From contig CANROE010000017.1 in assembly GCA_947632195.1 (NCBI GenBank), positions 1-42,475 of the forward strand: a DNA stretch of 42,475 bases, read 5' to 3'. The stretch's first letter is position 1. Every line of letters begins with the position of its first letter. The stretch comes from an uncultured Clostridia bacterium. GTDB lineage: Bacteria; Bacillota; Clostridia; Christensenellales; Borkfalkiaceae. Of the stretch, positions 1 through 8,643 are shown piece after piece. The translations under genes were made by a program, and so were the position numbers. The notes under the pieces are model-generated. The model had not been told where the DNA came from. It saw only the letters and a program-made list of their open reading frames with translations, and did no database searches.

Positions 1-917
1 ACTTGGTCTTTCCGCCCTGCCCTCCCAGGCAGAGCTTAAAAACTTCGTTCTTGCTATGCAGTTGTCAATTTGCGGATATTCGGCAAACAGCCGAAACTAT
101 GCGAAAAGCGTTCTGCCTTTCGGACAGCTTATTCATCTTAACACTTTGCCATTTTTTCGTCAAGCGATTTTCAAAGGAAATTTTGACTTTTTTCGGAAAT
201 TATCGGAAAAATTTTTCGCAAATATACATGCTTGTGCCAAAATTTTCGTCCCCCACAAGATATTGTGGAGAGAGGGAGTTGTAAGCGTCATGCTGAGCCG
301 CGCGCTGTTTTAAATGCGTCACCCTGCCGCACGTTTCCAATTACGTCACCCTGAGCCTGTCGAAGGGTGTCCGCATTATAATAAGGATATGTTTCAACTC
401 CACTGCGTTCCACTCAACATGACGTATTTTAGAAAGGTGTTGCGCTTTTCCCTTGCTGTCCCTTTTAGGGAAAGTACCCGAGCAACGCGAGGGGGAAAGG
501 GTTTCAAAAACCCCTCAGTCTCGCTCCGCTCGCCAGCTCCCCCTAATAGGGGCGCCAAGGTTATTATTGTCATGTCGACCGAGGTGGAGACATCTCTACC
601 GCATTTAATAAGGTGAGATTTCTCGATTTCGCTCGAAATGACATTTTAGAATGGCGGGCGGGGCGACAGCTCCCCTAATAGGGGCGCCAAGGTTATTATT
701 GTCATGTCGACCGAAGTGGAGACATCTCTGCCGCAGTTTTAATAAGGTGAGATTTCTCGATTTCGCTTCGCTCCACTCGAAATGACATTTTAGGAATATA
801 TGCGCGAGCAAAACCACGCTTTTGCGCTGCGCGACAACATTTGTTGCATTCTTGCAACTTCTTGTCCGATGAAACGAACGAGAGGACAAACAAGTTAAGG
901 CATACACGCCCGTTTCC

Positions 918-1024
918 TCGCACAATTATTTTCCGATGTGCGGTTCGCTGAAAACCATGGGGATACACTCGACTTCGCGCTATGCGCTCCGCTCGGTATG
1001 ACATCGAGAAAAAGAATTGTGCGA
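918..1024 (-). repeat. TCGCACAATT inverted-repeat element, copy 1
   Basis: The 10-bp arms TCGCACAATT (918-927) and AATTGTGCGA (1015-1024) enclose 87 bp. An inner helix CGATGT/ACATCG is possible. The interior is of the TCGA-type repeat rather than the GC-rich type seen in the other two copies, while the overall length is kept (107 bp here, 106 and 109 bp elsewhere). Function unknown. Confidence 0.6.
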
Positions 1025-1153
1025 AACTAAATCACTTGCGCGAGCAAAACCACGCTTTTGCGCTGCGCGACTGCATTTGTTGCATACTTGCAACTTCTTG
1101 TCCGATGAAACGAACAAGAGGACAAACAAGTTAAGGCATACACGCCCGTTTCC

Positions 1154-1259
1154 TCGCACAATTATTTTCGCAGCGACACCCCTTCCGTCACGCGCAAGCG
1201 CGTGACACCCACCCCTCAAGGGGTGGGCAAGGGGGTGGCGCAAGCAAAGAATTGTGCGA
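1154..1259 (-). repeat. TCGCACAATT inverted-repeat element abutting cysK stop
   Basis: Arms TCGCACAATT (1154-1163) and AATTGTGCGA (1250-1259) enclose 86 bp. Read in the cysK direction, the element begins 5 bp after the stop codon. Inside are two further hairpins: GTCACGCGC/GCGCGTGAC and CCACCCCT/AGGGGTGG. The copy after the rRNA methyltransferase gene has helices in the same order with different base pairs, which suggests that the fold is what is maintained. It could act as a 3'-end stabiliser or terminator, or be a non-autonomous mobile repeat. No U-run follows. Confidence 0.6.
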
Positions 1260-1264
1260 AATCT

Positions 1265-2191
1265 TTACTCGTACATCTCCGTCGAGAGGTACCGGTCCCC
1301 CGAGTCGGGCAAAATGACGACAATGTTCTTGCCCGCGCTCTCCTCGCGCAGGGCGATCTGCGTGGCCGCATACAGAGCCGCGCCCGAGGAGATCCCCACG
1401 AACACCCCCTCCGCCTTGGCAAGCTCCCTGCCCGAAACAAACGCCGCCTCGTTCTCCACGGGAAAAATTTCGTCGTATACCGAAACGTCGAGCGTCTTTG
1501 GCACGAATCCCGCGCCGATCCCCTGTATTTTATGCGCGCCCGCGCGCCCTTTTGAGAGTACGGGCGAGGAGGCGGGCTCCACCGCCACCACTTTGACATC
1601 TCCCTTCTGCTCTTTTAAGTACTTCCCCGCGCCCGTGAGCGTGCCGCCCGTACCGACCCCCGCGACGAATACGTCCACCGCGCCGCGCAGGTCCTTCCAA
1701 ATTTCGGGGCCCGTGGTGCGGAAGTGCATTTCGGGGTTGACGGGGTTGTCGAACTGCGCGGGAACAAAGCTCCCCTCAATACTCGCGGCGAGCTCGTTTG
1801 CCTTGGCGATCGCCCCCTTCATGCCCTTTGCGCCCTCGGTGAGGACGATCTCCGCGCCGTACGCTTTGAGCAATTTTCTGCGCTCCAAACTCATCGTCTC
1901 GGGCATGGTGAGAATGCAGCGGTATCCCTTTGCCGCCGCGATCGCCGCAAGCCCGATCCCCGTATTGCCCGAAGTCGGCTCGATGATGACGGAGCCCTTT
2001 TTGAGTACGCCGCGCTGCTGTGCGTCCTCGATCATCGCCTTGGCGATCCTGTCCTTGACGGAGCCCGTGGGGTTGAAATATTCGAGCTTGGCGAAAATTC
2101 TCCCCTTTAAGCCAAGTTTTTTTGCATACCGTTTGAGTTCGAGAATGGGCGTTGCGCCCACAAGTTCGGTAACGCTGCCGTAGAGTGCCAT
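1265..2191 (-). CDS. cysK: Cysteine synthase A (O-acetylserine sulfhydrylase)
   Basis: PLP-dependent cytosolic enzyme that makes L-cysteine from O-acetylserine and sulfide. The 308-residue product has the usual length of the family. The PLP lysine is K46 in the motif NPTGSVKDR, the substrate/PLP loop TSGNTG is at about 73-78, the phosphate-binding loop GVGTGGT at about 177-183, and a conserved SSGAA motif lies near residue 268. The ATG at 2191 is preceded by AAGGAGA, a clear ribosome site. It appears to be transcribed alone: upstream lies about 500 bp of repeats and downstream a structured inverted-repeat element. No T-box or other sulfur riboswitch is visible upstream. CysM or cystathionine beta-synthase relatives are less likely given the length and the absence of extra domains. 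Confidence 0.95.
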   Translation of the reverse strand: MALYGSVTELVGATPILELKRYAKKLGLKGRIFAKLEYFNPTGSVKDRIAKAMIEDAQQRGVLKKGSVIIEPTSGNTGIGLAAIAAAKGYRCILTMPETMSLERRKLLKAYGAEIVLTEGAKGMKGAIAKANELAASIEGSFVPAQFDNPVNPEMHFRTTGPEIWKDLRGAVDVFVAGVGTGGTLTGAGKYLKEQKGDVKVVAVEPASSPVLSKGRAGAHKIQGIGAGFVPKTLDVSVYDEIFPVENEAAFVSGRELAKAEGVFVGISSGAALYAATQIALREESAGKNIVVILPDSGDRYLSTEMYE

Positions 2192-2700
2192 AATTTTTTC
2201 TCCTTATAAGATCGATCCCCTCCCGTGGAGGGGTTGCTTATTCTCTCCAAAGCGGCATGCTGCCCCGCCCGCACGGTTCTATTTGCCTAAGGGCGGCACG
2301 AGCACGCAGTGCGAAGTAGAATCTCACATTATTATATGCGGTAGAGATGTCTCGACTACGCTCGACATGACAATTTGAGAGCAGCGCGCGGGGCGGACAT
2401 AATAGTGTCATTTCGACCGTAGCGAATGCAATGAGCGGAGCGGAGAAATCTCATTCCCATCACGTCACTCTGAGCCTGTCGAAGAGTGACCGCATTGTAA
2501 TAAGGATATGTTTCGACTTCGCTCAACATGACGTGATTTAGGAATGACGTTCTGTATAGTCCTTGGCTACCCCTTGAGGGGGAGCTGGCGCGAGCTTGCG
2601 AGCGACTAAGGGGGTGTTTCGTTACGAGTTACAGACACCCCTTCCGTCACGCGCAGAGCGCGTGACACCCACCCCTCAAGGGGTGGGCAAGGTTTCTCTC
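2192..2700. repeat. Repeat-filled gap between cysK and the EFR1-type gene
   Basis: About 2310-2560 holds several palindromic TCGA-arm units, including variants reading CACTCTGAGCCTGTCGAAG. About 2568-2692 holds GC-rich units: CCTTGAGGGGGAGCTGG, then a GTCACGCGC/GCGCGTGAC hairpin, then CCACCCCTCAAGGGGTGG. The last two helices are near-identical to those inside the element at 1154-1259. No gene is seen. Any cysK promoter must lie here, but I cannot pick one with confidence. Confidence 0.75.
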
Positions 2701-3546
2701 TTACCGCTCTTCCATGCTATGGAAGTAGCGAAGATAGCTCTTGCGGCAGTAGCGAATGACGTCGGAATCCAAGGCGGGATCGCCCTCGAAGGCGTACGCC
2801 CCGTTCACACGCCAGCCGTTGAGCAACGAAATTTTCACTGCGTCCTTGGGACAGGAGAAGGCGCAGCCCATGCAGGCGGCGCAGTTCTTGCCGAATTTCG
2901 GCTTTCCGTCCACCATTCTGATGTTCCCGAGCGGGCAGACTTTTTCACACTTGCCGCAGCCGATACAGCTCTTTGTCGCCTTGAATCTTCTGCCGATGAC
3001 GGGCATTGCGGGGTGCTCGATACGGAGTGCAAACGCAACCATTCTGCGAAAAGGGCCGTTTTTATACAGCGTTCCCCCGCCTTCCGCGATGAGCGCGGCG
3101 TCCTGCGGGAATGCCCGCTCGGCGCAGCGTTTCATGCGCACCGCCATGCCCTCGGGGTGGCGGAAAATGATGTTGTAAGGCATGACGTAATGCAATTCGC
3201 CCCGCACTTCGTACCCCCGTTTCTTTAAAATGCGCTTGGGGGTGACGCCCGACGCCTCGTTGAGTTTTAAGGGCTCGCCCGAGGTGCGCACGAGCCACAC
3301 GGGGAGGCGTTTTTGCAATACGGGTAGCGTTTTGAGGAATTTCAGCACGGGCACGGGCGCGTTGAAGGCGTGCACGGGATAGCCGATGAGCACCCCGTCG
3401 TACCCCTCGGGCGGGGGCGGAGTGAGGCCCGCCGAGATAGAGTAAATTTCGACCTCATGCCCCCTATTTATAAGCTCCCGCGCGAGCATTTCGCACGCCC
3501 ATTTTGTGTTGCCCGTTCCCGAAAAACAGTAGACGATGAACTTCAT
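2701..3546 (-). CDS. EFR1-family flavodoxin/ferredoxin fusion protein
   Basis: The 281-residue protein starts MKFIVYCFSGTGNT, a flavodoxin-type FMN-binding loop, followed by a flavodoxin-like domain to about residue 150. Its C-terminal half carries two 4Fe-4S motifs, CIGCGKCEKVCP and CAACMGCAFSCP. This layout matches the EFR1 family of clostridial and archaeal electron-transfer proteins. A cytosolic redox role is expected, but the partner is unknown. The ATG at 3546 was chosen because it starts the flavodoxin loop and overlaps the upstream gene's stop as ATGA (3543-3546), which implies translational coupling with the epimerase. An upstream in-frame ATG would add an Arg-rich leader that is antisense-like. 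The pairing with an NAD-dependent epimerase suggests a shared redox task, which is an inference. Confidence 0.9.
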   Translation of the reverse strand: MKFIVYCFSGTGNTKWACEMLARELINRGHEVEIYSISAGLTPPPPEGYDGVLIGYPVHAFNAPVPVLKFLKTLPVLQKRLPVWLVRTSGEPLKLNEASGVTPKRILKKRGYEVRGELHYVMPYNIIFRHPEGMAVRMKRCAERAFPQDAALIAEGGGTLYKNGPFRRMVAFALRIEHPAMPVIGRRFKATKSCIGCGKCEKVCPLGNIRMVDGKPKFGKNCAACMGCAFSCPKDAVKISLLNGWRVNGAYAFEGDPALDSDVIRYCRKSYLRYFHSMEER

Positions 3547-5078
3547 TTGTGCCACTTCTCCGCGAGATGTTCGCCCTTTTCGCCGTATTTGTAGGTGACG
3601 TTTTCGTCCTCTTCGTGGGAATCGTACCACACCTGCGCGAAGAAGGGAACGTCCTTTGCGAGGCGGTCGAAGTCCCACGGCGCGGGCTGGCAGCACTTGG
3701 GGCACCAATGCCCGCCGCGCAGAACGGTGTAGGGGGTCATCTCAAAGGTGTGCCCGTCGTGGCATTTCCACGTCAATTTCGCATACGGTTCGACAAATCC
3801 GTCCGAAAGACACTCCCCGCCGCGAAAGGCGGCAGCAGATCGCATGTCCGAAATGTCCCACTCTTCCATCGGCTTTTCTTCGTTGTAGCCGTGGTCGAGC
3901 ACAAAGCCGTTTTTCTTGGCGTTTTTGATGTGTTTCAATTCTTCATAGTCGCCGAAGTCCCCCTTCGCCATGAGTTTTGTCTCCTTCCAGCTCTTGGGGG
4001 CGGGAATGTTGCCGAACGTTGCAAAGGCGCGGGCGTCCGTTTGGGCGTTTTTCTTCCATACATATGGAGAATTGGGGTGCTTTAACAGCCGTTTGAAGAG
4101 AAACAGGTCGATGAGTTTTGCGGGCACACACTTGCCGAGCGAATACAGTTTGTGATGTTTTCCGATCTCCTTCCAATAGTCGGTGGGGTTGTCGCGCTGG
4201 TAGTGGAAGAGCTCTTCGAGCTCCCCGCCGTCGTAGAACCACACGCCGTGGAAGTTGCGGGCGGCGAGCCAATCGGGCTTGAAGAACTTCTCCGCGCTCC
4301 CGCCGATGATGGAAAAACCGTCCTTAAAGGTGTCGTAGCCCGTCTGCATGGCCTTTTCGCCCGCGCCGATGTTGTAGATCTTCTTCCAGAAACCGTCGAT
4401 CTCCCCCTTTTGGTCGCGCTCCAAAATGCGGGTGATGAGATAGCCGCTGTCCCGCGAGCTCGCCCATTCGAGGGGGGCGTTGAGGCAGGTATGGAACATA
4501 AGCCCGTCGCTCACGTTGTCGTGCATCATGTTGGGGTGGAGCATGGCGGTCTGCCGCAGGACGACGAACTTTTCAAGCCCCGCTTCGAGGCAATAGCGCT
4601 CCCCCTCCAACTTGTGCATGGCGTAGCAGTCGAAGGCGCTGACAAGGAGCGGGTCGCCCACTCTGCCGAAGGGGTGCTTTTGGTTGCGGTTGCCGTATAA
4701 GGCGACGGTGGAGATGTGGATGTAGCACGGCTGGGGGCTTGTCGCCTTCACCGCGTTGACCATGGCGATGGCGCCGAGTTTGTTGCACTCCTCGCTCGCC
4801 TTGAAATCGGCGTCCGAACGGGGCGGAATGACCGCAGCCATGTGGACGACGTAGTCCATGCCGTTTACAAGCTGTTTGCAGAGCGCCTCGTCGGCGACGG
4901 AGCCGCGCAGGACTTCGATACGGTCGCCGTAATAGCGCTTATATTCCTTTGCGAGTTTATCGTTTTTCTTGCGGGGGGAGAGGAGCACGCGCACCTTCTC
5001 CACGCCGCGAAGCGCGAGCGTTTGAGAGAGCGTTTCCCTGCCCATATTGCCGCTTGTGCCCGTCATTGCGATCTTCAT
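3543..5078 (-). CDS. NAD-dependent epimerase/dehydratase with C-terminal zinc ribbon
   Basis: A 511-residue protein. The N-terminal 300 or so residues form an extended SDR (Rossmann) domain. It has the nucleotide loop TGTSGNMG near residue 6, VVHMAAVIPP after strand 4, and the catalytic pair YAMHK. These families act on nucleotide sugars or related substrates; the actual substrate is unknown. The last 90 or so residues contain CHDGHTF followed by HWCPKC. This C-GH...CPxC treble-clef/zinc-ribbon pattern resembles the DUF4379-type ribbon, an unusual partner for this fold. The start at 5078 has GAGG six bases upstream; an in-frame ATG at 5090 has no ribosome site. First gene of a two-gene operon, with a strong promoter at 5110-5138. 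Confidence 0.85.
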   Translation of the reverse strand: MKIAMTGTSGNMGRETLSQTLALRGVEKVRVLLSPRKKNDKLAKEYKRYYGDRIEVLRGSVADEALCKQLVNGMDYVVHMAAVIPPRSDADFKASEECNKLGAIAMVNAVKATSPQPCYIHISTVALYGNRNQKHPFGRVGDPLLVSAFDCYAMHKLEGERYCLEAGLEKFVVLRQTAMLHPNMMHDNVSDGLMFHTCLNAPLEWASSRDSGYLITRILERDQKGEIDGFWKKIYNIGAGEKAMQTGYDTFKDGFSIIGGSAEKFFKPDWLAARNFHGVWFYDGGELEELFHYQRDNPTDYWKEIGKHHKLYSLGKCVPAKLIDLFLFKRLLKHPNSPYVWKKNAQTDARAFATFGNIPAPKSWKETKLMAKGDFGDYEELKHIKNAKKNGFVLDHGYNEEKPMEEWDISDMRSAAAFRGGECLSDGFVEPYAKLTWKCHDGHTFEMTPYTVLRGGHWCPKCCQPAPWDFDRLAKDVPFFAQVWYDSHEEDENVTYKYGEKGEHLAEKWHK

Positions 5079-5109
5079 AACGTCCCTCATTTGTGAAATT
5101 TCATCTAAA

Positions 5110-5138
5110 AGTATAGTGGATTTGCCCGCACTTGTCAA
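5110..5138 (-). promoter_or_regulatory. Sigma-A promoter of the epimerase operon
   Basis: On the minus strand TTGACA (5138-5133), a 17-bp spacer, then TATACT (5115-5110). The predicted start near 5103 gives a leader of about 25 nt with a Shine-Dalgarno site. It is divergent from the promoter at 5216-5244. Confidence 0.85.
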
Positions 5139-5215
5139 CCGTGTAACGGAAATTTATGACAGAATGTTTTGACAAAATTTTCACAAATTTTCACAAACCC
5201 CTTATTGCAAAATTC

Positions 5216-5244
5216 TTGACAATAAAAATATATTGAATTATAAT
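5216..5244 (+). promoter_or_regulatory. Consensus sigma-A promoter
   Basis: TTGACA (5216-5221), 17-bp spacer, TATAAT (5239-5244): a perfect consensus that drives the small membrane protein gene at 5272. It is the strongest-looking promoter in the window. Confidence 0.92.
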
Positions 5245-5271
5245 GGGTTTTATTCAAAGGGAGGAAATAAG

Positions 5272-5508
5272 ATGAAGAATGCGAAATTATTTTTATTATT
5301 CGGAATTGCGCTCATTGCTTTTGGGCTTGTGTTCGCCGTTTTTGCGGGTGCGGAACAAATCACAAACAGCGGCGGAGCCTTGGGTTCGTTCATGTTCTAT
5401 GCCGCGCTCGTATTTGCCGTTATCGGGCTGGGATTCGCTATCGCGGGGTTCGTGAAAGGGATCGTCTGCGAACTGCGCGAGAAAAAACAAACAAAGGATC
5501 AAAAATAA
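5272..5508 (+). CDS. Small two-helix membrane protein
   Basis: A 78-residue protein beginning MKNAKLFLLFGIALIAFG. There are two hydrophobic segments, about residues 5-25 and 38-60, and a charged tail rich in Lys, Glu and Gln. The chosen ATG follows GGGAGGAAATAAG, an excellent ribosome site; an earlier in-frame ATG lacks one. A perfect consensus promoter and an intrinsic terminator bracket it, so it is a monocistronic and probably highly expressed gene. No family is recognised. It may be an inner-membrane or stress-related small protein, but nothing in the sequence shows this. Confidence 0.85.
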   Translation: MKNAKLFLLFGIALIAFGLVFAVFAGAEQITNSGGALGSFMFYAALVFAVIGLGFAIAGFVKGIVCELREKKQTKDQK

Positions 5509-5514
5509 TTCAAT

Positions 5515-5539
5515 ACCCCTCGCAAAACGAGGGGTTTTT
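5515..5539 (+). terminator. Intrinsic terminator
   Basis: Stem CCCCTCG (5516-5522) / CGAGGGG (5528-5534), loop CAAAA, followed by TTTTT. It lies 6 bp after the small membrane protein gene. Confidence 0.9.
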
Positions 5540-6343
5540 GTTGCATTGTGTGAGGGTTTGCCCCCTCCCCCCCCCGCTGACGCGGGGGGAGGCATGTATT
5601 TTGATTCGGTCATTTCGACCCGCTGTCCACAATCTGTCATTTCGACCGGAGCGAATGAAATGAGCGGAGTGGAGAAATCTCGCCTTATTATAATGCGGTT
5701 GAGATGTCTCGACTACGCTCGACATGACAATTTAGAAAGATGTCTCGACTACGCTACTTCGCCTGCGGCTCGTGCCGCGCTTAGAGAAACAGAACAGCGC
5801 GCGGGGCGACATGACAATTTAAGAACAACGTTCCCAATCTGTCATTTCGACCAAGCCGCGTAAGCGGCGCGTGGAGAAATCTCGCCTTATTATAATGCGG
5901 TAGAGATGTCTCCACTTCGGTCGACATGACATTATAGATACGCTCGAAATGACATTATAGAACAGCGCGGGGCGACATGACAATTTGGAAAGTGCGCGGG
6001 GCGACATGACAATTTAAGAACGACGTTCCCAATATGTCATTTCGACCAAGCCGCGTAAGCGGCGCGTGGAGAAATCTCACATTATAAAAATAAGGTAGAG
6101 ATTTCTCGACTCCACTTCGTTCCGCTCGAAATGACATTTGAGGATATGTGCCTTAGGCGGAATTCACTTCCGCCGTTATGTTCTCAAATTACTTGCGCGG
6201 GGCAGGGTTTCCCTGCGGCAGCGCCCAAAATAAGGTAGAGATTTCTCCACGCGCTACGCTTGGTCGAAATGACATAAAACCGCCCACGCCCCTTTCCTCA
6301 CGGAAAAAGATTTTGCGACAGCAAAAGATTTTTCGTGAATCTC
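5540..6343. repeat. Repeat-filled gap between the small membrane gene and tex
   Basis: About 800 bp without a gene. It holds at least six palindromic TCGA-arm units (about 5606-5950, 6020-6140, 6228-6275). It also holds a unit containing GGCTCGTGCCGCGCTTAGAG (about 5767), which recurs near 13000, 27480 and 30360. The last part (6300-6336) is the hairpin repeat next to the tex stop codon. Open frames on both strands are translations of these repeats. Confidence 0.75.
6300..6336 (-). repeat. GATTTTGC-type hairpin repeat after tex
   Basis: Outer arms CACGG and CGTG enclose AAAAAGATTTTGC, a short loop, and GCAAAAGATTTTT. It lies 7 bp after the tex stop codon and could serve as its terminator. 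The same hairpin with different outer arms occurs at 12640, 27923, 28020, 28231, 28328, 29629 and 29912. Confidence 0.65.
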
Positions 6344-8500
6344 TTATCTTTTCATTGTCAACGAAATTCTGCCCTTCTTTTCGTCCACTTCCTTCACCCA
6401 GACGGTGACGACATCCCCAACCGACAAAACCTCGGACGGGTGCCGGATAAAGCGGTCGGAGATCTCCGATATATGCACCAGCCCGTCCTGATGTACCCCG
6501 ATGTCCACAAACGCGCCGAAGTCGATGACATTCCGCACCGTTCCACGCAACTCCATCCCCGGTTTTAAGTCCTTGATTTCCAACACATCGGTGCGGAGAA
6601 CGGGCGCGGGGAGCTCGTCGCGGGGGTCGCGGCCGGGGCTCTTCAATTCTTTTGCAACGTCGAAAAGAGTCGGCAGCCCCACACCGCAGGCGATGGCCGC
6701 CTTCTCCTCGCCGAAGGAGTGCAGCCGCTCCATGAGGTGCCCCAGATTGCCAGCCTTGACGTCCCCCATCGTGTAGCCGCAGAGCTCCAACAGCTTTTCC
6801 GCCGCCTTGTAGCTCTCGGGATGAACGCCCGTATTATCCAATACGTCTTTACTTTCGGGCACCCGCAAGAAGCCCGCGCACTGCTCAAACGCCTTCGCGC
6901 CGAGCTTGGGCACCTTCAAAAGCTGCTTTCTCGACGTAAAGGAGCCGTTCTCCTCGCGGTAGGCAACGACATTTGCCGCCACGCTCGCGCTGAGCCCCGC
7001 GACACGGGCAAGAAGGGGCGCAGAGGCGGTATTGACGTCCACGCCGACCGCGTTCACGCAGTCCTCCACCACCCCGTCCAGCGCCTCGGAGAGCCGCTTT
7101 TCGGGCATGTCGTGCTGGTATTGCCCCACGCCGATAGACTTCGGGTCGATCTTGACGAGCTCGGCAAGCGGGTCCTGCAATCTTCTTGCAATGGAGACGG
7201 CCGAACGCAGGTTGACGTCGAATTCGGGGAATTCCTTTGCGGCGAGCGGAGAGGCCGAATACACCGACGCCCCCGCCTCGTTGACGATGACATAGCTCAC
7301 CCCCGCGTCTTTGCCGAGTTCGCGGAGGAGCTCCACCGTCATGGCCTCCGTCTCGCGGCTTGCGGTGCCGTTTCCGATGGCGATGTGCTTTACCCCGTGT
7401 TTTTTGATATGTCCCTTCAATTTCTCAATACATTCCCGCTTTTGGCGCTCCCCGTAGGTGGGATAGACGACGTCTGTTGCGAGCACTTTGCCCGTGCCGT
7501 CCACCACGGCGACCTTGCAGCCCATGCGGTAGCCCGGGTCGAGCCCCATCGTCACGAACCCCTTCACGGGGGGCTGCATGAGGAGAGGACGAAGATTTAA
7601 GGCGAACTGCCCGATGGCGCCCTCCGACGCCTTTTCGGTGAGCATGGCGCGCACTTCGCGCTCCACGGAGGGGGCGATGAGACGGTCGTAGCTGTCCGCG
7701 ATCGCCTCTCTGACAAATGCGGTAGAGGCGCAGGCGGGCTTTTTGAGGACGCACCGCTCGATGAGGGCAAGGGAGATTTCGCGGTCGGTCTCCACCGAGA
7801 CTTTCAAAAATTCCTCCCGCTCGCCGCGATTGATCGCAAGAATTTGGTGCCCCGCGATCTTTCCGACGGGCGAAGAAAATTGATAATAATTGCGGTAGAC
7901 GGAATCTTCCTTCTTTGCGGCGGAAGTGACGACGTCCCCCCGCGCAAGCCACAATTCGCGCATTCTGCCGCGCACCGTGGGGTCGTCGGAGATGTTCTCG
8001 GCGATGACGTCGCTCGCCCCTTGCAGGGCCTCCTCGGCGGTATTTACCCCCTTCTCGGGGTCGATGTACTCCTCCGCCGCCGCGAGGGGAGAGGGGCAGG
8101 CGGGGTCCTGTGCAAACAGCAGCAGGGCGAGCGGTTCGAGCCCCTTTTCGCGGGCGACGGTGGCGCGGGTGCGCCGCTTTTGCTTGTAGGGACGGTATAG
8201 ATCCTCCACGGCGGCGAGGGTCTCGGCGCTGTCGATGGCAAAACTCAGTTCCTCGGTGAGCTTTCCTTGCCCCTCGATGGCGGTCTTTACCTCCCCCTTC
8301 CGCTCTTCGAGGTTGCGCAGATATTGCAATCTGTCTGCGAGGACGCGGATGGTCTGGTCGTCCATCGAGCCGTGCATCTCCTTGCGGTAGCGGGCGATGA
8401 AGGGCACCGTGTTCCCCTCGTCGAGGAGGGTGACGACGTTCTGCACATACTCCTCTTTTTTGTTGAGTTCCCTCGATAAAGTCTCTGTAATGGTGGGCAT
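6344..8500 (-). CDS. tex: Tex-family RNA-binding transcription accessory protein
   Basis: A 718-residue protein of typical Tex length. In order it shows an N-terminal helical region; a YqgF/RNase H-like domain starting MGLDPGYRMGCKVAVVDG near residue 320; a helix-hairpin-helix region (VNTASAPLLARVAGL to about residue 555); and a C-terminal S1 RNA-binding domain (GTVRNVIDFGAFVDIG ... HISEIS) ending at KGRISLTMKR. Tex binds nucleic acids and affects transcription and virulence-gene expression in several bacteria; its exact mechanism is unsettled. The ATG at 8500 follows AAGGAGA, and a promoter is seen at 8530-8558. It is monocistronic. Confidence 0.95.
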   Translation of the reverse strand: MPTITETLSRELNKKEEYVQNVVTLLDEGNTVPFIARYRKEMHGSMDDQTIRVLADRLQYLRNLEERKGEVKTAIEGQGKLTEELSFAIDSAETLAAVEDLYRPYKQKRRTRATVAREKGLEPLALLLFAQDPACPSPLAAAEEYIDPEKGVNTAEEALQGASDVIAENISDDPTVRGRMRELWLARGDVVTSAAKKEDSVYRNYYQFSSPVGKIAGHQILAINRGEREEFLKVSVETDREISLALIERCVLKKPACASTAFVREAIADSYDRLIAPSVEREVRAMLTEKASEGAIGQFALNLRPLLMQPPVKGFVTMGLDPGYRMGCKVAVVDGTGKVLATDVVYPTYGERQKRECIEKLKGHIKKHGVKHIAIGNGTASRETEAMTVELLRELGKDAGVSYVIVNEAGASVYSASPLAAKEFPEFDVNLRSAVSIARRLQDPLAELVKIDPKSIGVGQYQHDMPEKRLSEALDGVVEDCVNAVGVDVNTASAPLLARVAGLSASVAANVVAYREENGSFTSRKQLLKVPKLGAKAFEQCAGFLRVPESKDVLDNTGVHPESYKAAEKLLELCGYTMGDVKAGNLGHLMERLHSFGEEKAAIACGVGLPTLFDVAKELKSPGRDPRDELPAPVLRTDVLEIKDLKPGMELRGTVRNVIDFGAFVDIGVHQDGLVHISEISDRFIRHPSEVLSVGDVVTVWVKEVDEKKGRISLTMKR

Positions 8501-8529
8501 ATATAAATTCTCCTTATGAAATCAACGAT

Positions 8530-8558
8530 ATTTTATCACAAATGAAAAACCTTTGCAA
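8530..8558 (-). promoter_or_regulatory. Sigma-A promoter of tex
   Basis: On the minus strand TTGCAA (8558-8553), 17-bp spacer, TAAAAT (8535-8530). Good match and position; divergent from the lipoprotein promoter. Confidence 0.8.
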
Positions 8559-8590
8559 GAAAATTTTCCCCTGCGGACAAACGGAAACGG

Positions 8591-8620
8591 TTGCGCGGCG
8601 CTCCCCTTTCGTGGTACAAT
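8591..8620 (+). promoter_or_regulatory. Probable promoter of the 8644 lipoprotein gene
   Basis: TTGCGC (8591-8596), 18-bp spacer, TACAAT (8615-8620), followed by AGGAGG (8631-8636) ahead of the ATG at 8644. Confidence 0.7.
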
Positions 8621-8643
8621 AGGGAAGAACAGGAGGTTTTGAA

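Larger units (their letters stand above)
1..1264. repeat. Non-coding, repeat-rich region downstream of cysK
   Basis: No credible gene is visible. Bases 1-300 are AT-richer, unique sequence without a recognisable signal. From about 346 the region is a mosaic of interspersed repeats. Palindromic units with arms such as GTCATTTCGA/TCGAAATGAC or GTCATGTCGA/TCGACATGAC lie at roughly 346-430, 571-655 and 704-792. GC-rich units of the type AGCTCCCCTAATAGGGGCGC lie at 531-560 and 665-690. Two copies of a roughly 120-bp unit (about 801-931 and 1040-1170) share TTGTCCGATGAAACGAAC and AGTTAAGGCATACACGCCCG. Open frames here encode the same low-complexity peptides that recur at every other copy of these repeats, so they are not called. 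Confidence 0.8.

Noticed and set aside
3-313. Overlapping short open frames at the window start
   Set aside because: Two frames overlap, neither has a ribosome site, and the peptides have no domain-like features.
5955-6137. Short frames with peptides like SFRAERSGVEKS, repeated across the window
   Set aside because: They are translations of the TCGA-arm palindromic repeats and occur wherever the repeat does.
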